From the NCBI GenBank assembly GCA_963742585.1, contig CAVUMI010000009.1, positions 372,001 to 436,000 on the forward strand: 64,000 bases of DNA, in the 5' to 3' direction. This document shows, piece by piece, positions 59,531 through 64,000 of this stretch. The stretch is from JACDEA01 sp963742585 (GTDB taxonomy: Bacteria; Actinomycetota; Acidimicrobiia; Acidimicrobiales; JACDEA01). A program made the position numbers and the translations under genes. Within the stretch, counting starts at the first letter, position 1, and each line of letters opens with the position of its first letter. Below the pieces are notes generated by a model. That model did not search any database and was not told the origin of the DNA. It saw only the letters and a list, made by a program, of their open reading frames with translations.

Positions 59531-60373
59531 TCAGGCGTCGGCCGAGTGGAAGCCCCATTGACGAAGGCCCTTCTCGAGGACCTCCACCAGCTTCTCGCCC
59601 GTCAGGTACGAGTCAGGTGTCGAGCGACCCGTGATGAACGGGTAGTCGACGATGACTGAGGTCTCCTTGCCGAAGTTGCCGATGTAACGACCGCCGGGTG
59701 CCGTCGCGTCGCGGAGGATGTACTCCAACGGGTACGGAGGGGGGCCCATGTTGAAGTCGGTTCCCATGAACCCTGTGCCGTCCTTGTAGTCGTACTCGAT
59801 GCAATGTCCGGTGACGTTCTTCCCGGAAATGATGCTCTTGCGGTCTTCCTGATCCCGCGCGAAAGCCAGGCAGGCGACGCCGTAACACTCGGCGGCGATC
59901 GGCTTGTCGAGCCGGTAGAACGAAAGGATCAGGTCATGCACGCGGTGGTTGTTGACCAGGTCGACGATCGGACCCGACCCGCCGACAATCACCAGGGCGT
60001 CGTACTTGTCGTCGAGCTCCTCGCGGACCTTGTCGAGGGCCTTGAAGTACGCCTCTTGCTCCCGGAGGTAGTTGTCGGAGCTGCGGTACGGACGGTCGGG
60101 AAGCCACGTCGAGAGATTGATCGGCTTCTCGAGGCGGTCGGACTCATCGATCGCTTTGACCTTGGCGGCCACTTCAGCGGTGGTCACCGAGCGGCCCAGC
60201 GGCGGGTCGATGTAGTCGGGGTCCATGCTGGGCGGCAGGGCGGGGGCGCGGTTGCCCTTCGCGGTCGCGAAGTCAACCTCGTAGCCCGCCTTCTCCAGCG
60301 TCTCGAGCGGGCCGATTAACTCCTCACCCCAATAACCCCACTCGGACAGGATGATCAGCACTCGTTTGCTCAC
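59531..60373 (-). CDS. DJ-1/PfpI-family protein (long)
   Basis: 280 residues from GTG 60373, which has AGGAG 7 bases upstream; the in-frame TTG at 60379 is only one base from it and less likely. VLIILSEWGYWGEELIGPLE has the conserved Glu region; DALVIVGGSGPIVDLV and AAECYGVACLAF (nucleophile Cys about 163) form the catalytic elbow. About 50 extra residues (PSMDPDYIDPPLGRSV and on) make it longer than typical DJ-1 and similar to Hsp31-like or isonitrile-hydratase-like members. First gene of the nine-gene minus operon, so probably next to its promoter. Confidence 0.84.
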   Translation of the reverse strand: MSKRVLIILSEWGYWGEELIGPLETLEKAGYEVDFATAKGNRAPALPPSMDPDYIDPPLGRSVTTAEVAAKVKAIDESDRLEKPINLSTWLPDRPYRSSDNYLREQEAYFKALDKVREELDDKYDALVIVGGSGPIVDLVNNHRVHDLILSFYRLDKPIAAECYGVACLAFARDQEDRKSIISGKNVTGHCIEYDYKDGTGFMGTDFNMGPPPYPLEYILRDATAPGGRYIGNFGKETSVIVDYPFITGRSTPDSYLTGEKLVEVLEKGLRQWGFHSADA

Positions 60374-60558
60374 TCGCAAACTCCTTTCGAGAGCGACGAC
60401 GACGACGGCGCGTGGTCATGAGCCCATCCGCCATGTCCGCGACTGTATCGCTCCCCGGCGATGTTGCTTCCGGCGACCACCATGCTTCCCCCCGACGCTA
60501 TGCAATGATGCGGACTCGGCCGTCCCGCACCGGCGGATCCTATGTTAGAGGTGGCTGG
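60374..60558. other. Divergent intergenic region of the minus operon and the PsiE-like gene
   Basis: 185 bases between divergently oriented starts. It must hold the promoters of both transcripts, but I see no good -35/-10 pair, no long inverted repeat and no small ORF with a ribosome site. The minus-strand Shine-Dalgarno (AAAGGAG) is at its left edge and AGAGG precedes the plus-strand start on the right. Confidence 0.5.
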
Positions 60559-61080
60559 TTGAGCGAAGTACACGAACATCGCCTGCGTGGTCGCCATCGG
60601 TTCGGGCGGCTACTGCGCAAGGAAGCGCCCCTCGGCGTCGTCAACATCGCCGAGGACGTCATGCACTACGCGGTGGCGTTCTTCCTCGTTGGTGCGGGCA
60701 TGGCTGTCCTGGGCAAGGCAGTAATCGACTTCATTTCGTACGACCACTCCTTCCCGGAGCGGGTGACGGACGCGGTCAACGGCGTCCTCTTTGTCATCAT
60801 CATCATGGAGATCTTGCGGACGGTGATGGCGCACTTCGACGACGCTGGCCTCCAGCTCAAGCCGTTTCTCACGATCGGGATCATCTCGGCCGTGCGGCAC
60901 ATCCTCACGCTGGGGGCCAAAGCGTCCCTGGGAGCCAAAGAGTCTCCTGATGCCTTCGAACACACGCAGATCGAGCTCAGCGTCAATGCCGCAGTCGTCC
61001 TCGTGCTGGTGGTGGCGCTGATTCTTGTGCGGAGAACGGACCGGGAGGGAGAGGACGCCGACGCGATCGCGGCGTCGTAG
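60559..61080 (+). CDS. PsiE-family (phosphate-starvation-inducible-like) membrane protein
   Basis: 174 residues from TTG 60559, which has AGAGG 7 bases upstream; the frame is open to 60412 but without family similarity. Four hydrophobic segments: EDVMHYAVAFFLVGAGMAVL, DAVNGVLFVIIIMEILRTV, KPFLTIGIISAVRHILTLGA and NAAVVLVLVVALILVRR. EDVMHY, MEILRT and LKPFL-x-IGIISAVR are the diagnostic PsiE-like motifs. Function is unknown in general; the E. coli gene is controlled by phosphate and carbon status. It is divergent from the nine-gene operon and followed by a glycosyltransferase. Confidence 0.82.
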   Translation: MSEVHEHRLRGRHRFGRLLRKEAPLGVVNIAEDVMHYAVAFFLVGAGMAVLGKAVIDFISYDHSFPERVTDAVNGVLFVIIIMEILRTVMAHFDDAGLQLKPFLTIGIISAVRHILTLGAKASLGAKESPDAFEHTQIELSVNAAVVLVLVVALILVRRTDREGEDADAIAAS

Positions 61081-61092
61081 CGCGGGGCGGAA

Positions 61093-61098
61093 TATAAT
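61093..61098 (+). promoter_or_regulatory. Candidate -10 box upstream of the glycosyltransferase
   Basis: A perfect TATAAT in an AT-rich patch (aatataatta) that stands out in this GC-rich sequence. It lies 12 bases after the PsiE-like stop and about 60 before the glycosyltransferase start. No clear -35 hexamer is seen at 16-18 bases, so it would be an extended or activator-dependent promoter if real. Confidence 0.35.
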
Positions 61099-61157
61099 TA
61101 CGCCGCTCGTTGTACTTAGGTCAGCGCCCGAGGGGGCGTTTCAGGGGGGTAGTGCTT

Positions 61158-62561
61158 GTGGCCGGTGCATCAGGGGGTGTCGCGACACGAGTCCCGACGC
61201 CGCGTCCGACATCGTCGAGCGCTGACGTGCTGACCACAAGACGCGTGAGCAAGCGAGCCGCGGTCCCACCGATTTCCCGATCGCCGTTCACCCCAGACAC
61301 GACACGGATCGTCCAACTGTCTTTCGAGGGCCCCGACCGGTACTCGTCGGCCGGAGGCCTCGCTGTGCGAGTCACTGGGCTCGCTCGGGCGCTCGCCGCC
61401 AGCGGCTTCGCCGTGGATCTCTACTTCGTCGGCGACCCGGATCTGCCCGGCGTCGAAGAGCGGGACGGGGTCACGCTGCACCGCTGGTGTCAGGCCATAT
61501 CCGCCGGGGCGCGCGCGGGCGTCTACGCGGCCGAGGAGCAGAAGATCGAGGACTTCTGCGTCTGGCTACCCGACCACATGGCCGACGTCGTGGCTGCCGA
61601 GGCCGCCGCGGGCCGCCGGACCGTGATCCTCGCTGAGGACTGGCACACCGCCTGGCCGCTGATTGCCGTGCACGAGGAGCTCGTGCGCCGCGGGCTGCGT
61701 AGTCATGCCGTTCTTGGTTGGACGGCGAACAACCGCTTCGGGTTCGACCGCATCGACTTCAAACGCCTGGCTGGGGCGGCCGCGTTGTTCACGATTTCGC
61801 GAGCGATGAAGCACCTCATGTGGCAGTACGGAGTCAACCCGTTTGTGGTGCCCAACGGGATCCCCGAACGCTGGCTCGAGCCGGTCCCCGTGACCGGCCG
61901 CACTGACTTGCGTCGGGCGTTCAGGGGCCAGCTGCTCCTGGCCAAGGTTGGTCGTTGGGATCCCGACAAGCGCTGGCATCTCGCCGTCGAAGCGGTCGCC
62001 CGTCTGCGGAGCCAGGGCCGACCCGCCGTGCTCGTCGCTCGCGGATGGAACGGCGACGAAGCTGCCACGTCCCATTACCGCTCGCTGCGGACATTGGCCG
62101 CGAACCTCGGCCTCGAGTGGGCCACCTGGCAGGAGAACCTTGCGCATGACCGCGATCTCGTGGCCAGTCTCCGCACCTCGACCGGGCCGGAGACGGCCAT
62201 CATCGAGCTGGCGGCGCCGATTGCCGATCGTCAGCTTCGGATTCTCTACGGCGCCGCCGACTGCGTGCTGGCGAACAGTGGGTTCGAGCCCTTCGGCCTC
62301 GTCGGTCTCGAGGCGATGGCCTCGCGGGGCATCGTCATCACCGGCTCGACCGGCGAGGACTACATCGTTCCTTTCGCCAATGGCTTCGCCCTCGACACCG
62401 ATGACCCGGCCGAGATCGTTCAGTGTCTCGACTGGCTGGCCGCTCGGCCTGAGCGCGAGGCCGCCATGCGTACGGCGGCCTACGTGGCAGCCAGTGAATA
62501 TCGCTGGTCGCCGGTGACCGAGCGCCTTCTGCGGACGCTCAGCCTCGCCGTCAACCGGTAA
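61158..62561 (+). CDS. GT-B glycosyltransferase (GT4/GT5-like)
   Basis: 467 residues from GTG 61158 (AGGGGGG about 8 bases upstream; TTG 61110 and GTG 61152 are alternatives). N-domain: RIVQLSFEGPDRYSSAGGLA, with the Gly-Gly loop that binds the sugar nucleotide, and AEDWHTAWPL. C-domain: FVVPNGIPERW, KVGRWDPDKRWHLAVEA and NSGFEPFGLVGLEAMAS, the E-x7-E motif of retaining GT4/GT5 enzymes. About 85 N-terminal residues are poorly conserved. It could be a glycogen-synthase-like, trehalose or cell-envelope glucosyltransferase. It is 45 kb from the glg operon, and no glgA or glgC is otherwise seen, so a role in glucan synthesis is possible but unproven. Confidence 0.82.
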   Translation: MAGASGGVATRVPTPRPTSSSADVLTTRRVSKRAAVPPISRSPFTPDTTRIVQLSFEGPDRYSSAGGLAVRVTGLARALAASGFAVDLYFVGDPDLPGVEERDGVTLHRWCQAISAGARAGVYAAEEQKIEDFCVWLPDHMADVVAAEAAAGRRTVILAEDWHTAWPLIAVHEELVRRGLRSHAVLGWTANNRFGFDRIDFKRLAGAAALFTISRAMKHLMWQYGVNPFVVPNGIPERWLEPVPVTGRTDLRRAFRGQLLLAKVGRWDPDKRWHLAVEAVARLRSQGRPAVLVARGWNGDEAATSHYRSLRTLAANLGLEWATWQENLAHDRDLVASLRTSTGPETAIIELAAPIADRQLRILYGAADCVLANSGFEPFGLVGLEAMASRGIVITGSTGEDYIVPFANGFALDTDDPAEIVQCLDWLAARPEREAAMRTAAYVAASEYRWSPVTERLLRTLSLAVNR

Positions 62562-62580
62562 GCGTTAACCGGTAGGCGTT
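62553..62580. repeat. Tandem 14-bp repeat across two convergent stop codons
   Basis: aaccggtaagcgtt (62553-62566) is followed directly by aaccggtaggcgtt (62567-62580), one mismatch. It includes the stop codons of the glycosyltransferase (taa at 62559) and of the convergent membrane-protein gene (tta at 62565). It looks like a small local duplication. Confidence 0.75.
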
Positions 62581-64000
62581 GGCTGCACTCCCGGTCGGCG
62601 GTAGCGGAAATAGGCCCAGAACGCGACCGACGCGGCGCCGAAGGCGATGAACAAGCCGATCGCCGTGTTCCATAGTGATTTGTCGGGCGTCTTGCCCACG
62701 TACCCCGACTCGGGCGCGAGGAGGATGTGGACGAGGGCGAAAATCGCGAAGCCGAACAGCAACGCCCACACCACTTGACTCCACGCCCTGATCTTGCTTC
62801 CGGTCAGAAAGCGCCCCGGGAGTAGGTCGACGATGACGCTCTCGAGGCCGAGCAGGAAGATGCCCCCCGAGCGCGGCTTCCAGCACCAGCGAGAGCGCAC
62901 CGGCGTCGGGCTCCGCCGCGGCGCGGGCGACGGGCGACGAGCGCGATCCATGCTGCGAGCGTCACAGTCAGGAGCAGGGCCGCGGTGACGGCGCCGACCC
63001 GGCCCTGGGCCTTGGGATCGGACACTCGTCGCCCGCTCAGCACGAACAGCAGCCCGTAGATGTAGCCGGGGAGAAGGCCCACCAACCGAGACAGAGCGAC
63101 CGTCGCCACCGCGACCAGAATCGACCCGGGTAAGAAGCGGACACGACCCCACTCGCCGAAGGCGCGTCGCGCGTAGACCATGGTGGGAAGTAGGAACGCA
63201 ACCCCGAGCCCAGCAACGGCGAGGCTCAGCCCGACGCCTGCCATAAGGGTCCCGCGATCGAAGCCGAAATCTGGGCTTACCAGGGTGTAGAGCAGCCCGA
63301 TGGCGGCGAGGAGCGGGACCAATGCCAGCAGCGACTGGCGCGCCGGTTGGTAACCGGACGGGCGGGGCTTGAGGCCGAACCAGGAGCGCACCTCGTCGTA
63401 GTTCTCGGTGAGCGTGGAGTTGAACAGCTGGAACGGGAACACCAGGAAAAGGAAGATGATGACCGCAATCGCGGCGCTGAGCGCCAATCGGGCGCCGTCG
63501 AGGGAGATCGTTCCCGGATGCGGCATGGAGGTGAACATCGCAGTGCGGTGAAGGGTGTCTTCCACGACATCGAAGAACGTGGACGCGCGCACGGGACTGC
63601 CACCGAAGTCACAAGCGCAGGTGATGGCCAGCCCACCCGTCGGCGCGTCTCCCGGCACGGACAAGTCGTCGGTTGCGACGCTGTCTCCGGTCGGCGCGGC
63701 CAGGCCGAGCCGCCGCCCGGCCATGAAGAAGTGCACGTGTTTGCACCCCTGATACCCCGTACCTGAGAGTCGGAGACCTACCCCGGCCCGCCCCGACGCT
63801 TGGCCGTCGAACGTCACCGCCCGCAGTGTGGCCGGGCCCTGTGGGGAGAACGGCGAGGGGAGTGACGCGGTGGGGGCCGGTGCGGTGGTCGGGGCGCCGG
63901 CCACGCTGGACGTTGTTGACACTTGGCTCGCTGTGGACCCGCGCTGGACAGTGGTCGTATTCCGCGACGTGGTGGTCGTCTGCTGGATCGGCGTCGTGGG
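62565..64000 (-). CDS. Fourth protein with the shared stalk/~8-TM anchor; N-terminal part beyond the window, two indels near 62870-62930
   Basis: Read on the minus strand from the right edge: Thr-rich stalk (TTPIQQTTTTSRNTTTV), a beta-sandwich with VGLRLSGTGYQGCKHVHFFM, VRASTFFDVVEDTLHRTAM, then the anchor FPFQLFNSTLTENYDEVRSW. It continues with PGYIYG and ends VAFWAYFRYRRPG. Compared with the giants at 25.8-37.2 kb the whole C-terminal module is homologous, including the EDSLHR/EDTLHR segment just before the first membrane helix. The frame is broken near 62930 and again in the run of six G (plus strand C) at about 62865, after which ALGG-x-FLLGLESVIVDLLP continues correctly. These are typical homopolymer errors. 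The ectodomain lies outside the window. Confidence 0.8.

Overview
The window is high-GC bacterial DNA with tightly packed genes, many GTG starts and ATGA-type start/stop overlaps. It carries a complete GlgE-type alpha-glucan pathway (glgE, maltokinase, treS, glgB) beside treY/treZ, which is typical of Actinomycetota. Very large surface proteins with Thr/Pro stalks and multi-pass C-terminal anchors suggest an uncultured, perhaps acidimicrobial, lineage; that placement is inference. No rRNA, tRNA, CRISPR array, phage or transposase was recognised, and no gene-free stretch exceeds 300 bases.

Layout. (1) 1-2.8 kb: the end of a branched-chain-amino-acid-type ABC importer (ATPase, binding protein). 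(2) 2.9-16 kb, plus strand: glgX-treY-treZ-glgE-mak-glgB-malQ, nearly all overlapping. From treZ to malQ the frame is broken more than 20 times while catalytic motifs stay intact in successive frames; I read this as sequence error, not gene decay. (3) 16-25.7 kb, minus strand: treS, a His-rich protein, a giant protein with 17 Ig-like repeats and a membrane anchor, and a UBP zinc-finger protein. (4) 25.8-37.2 kb, plus strand: two giant beta-helix/Calx-beta proteins whose last ~530 residues (stalk plus ~8-TM anchor) differ at one residue. (5) 37.3-42.5 kb, minus strand: a coupled operon of a second glgX, an AGE-barrel/STAS fusion and a thioredoxin-reductase-like flavoprotein. (6) 42.5-60.4 kb: an accessory region dominated by SnoaL/NTF2-fold proteins (12 genes, 14 domains) with a tautomerase, haem peroxidase, MFS exporter, GMC oxidoreductase, TPP-dependent lyase, two DJ-1/PfpI proteins and a VOC protein, plus remnants of queA, a tautomerase and a cation/proton antiporter. 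(7) 60.5-64 kb: a PsiE-like membrane protein, a GT-B glycosyltransferase and a fourth protein with the shared membrane anchor, cut by the window edge.

How the genes fit together. TreY/TreZ release trehalose from alpha-glucan; TreS isomerises trehalose to maltose; maltokinase makes maltose-1-phosphate; GlgE polymerises it; GlgB branches; two GlgX enzymes debranch; MalQ recycles maltodextrins. The four anchored giants look like a surface-display or adhesion set sharing one C-terminal module. The SnoaL-rich region looks like an undescribed catabolic or tailoring pathway for a carbonyl-containing, perhaps polyketide-like or aromatic, compound; its substrate cannot be read from sequence.
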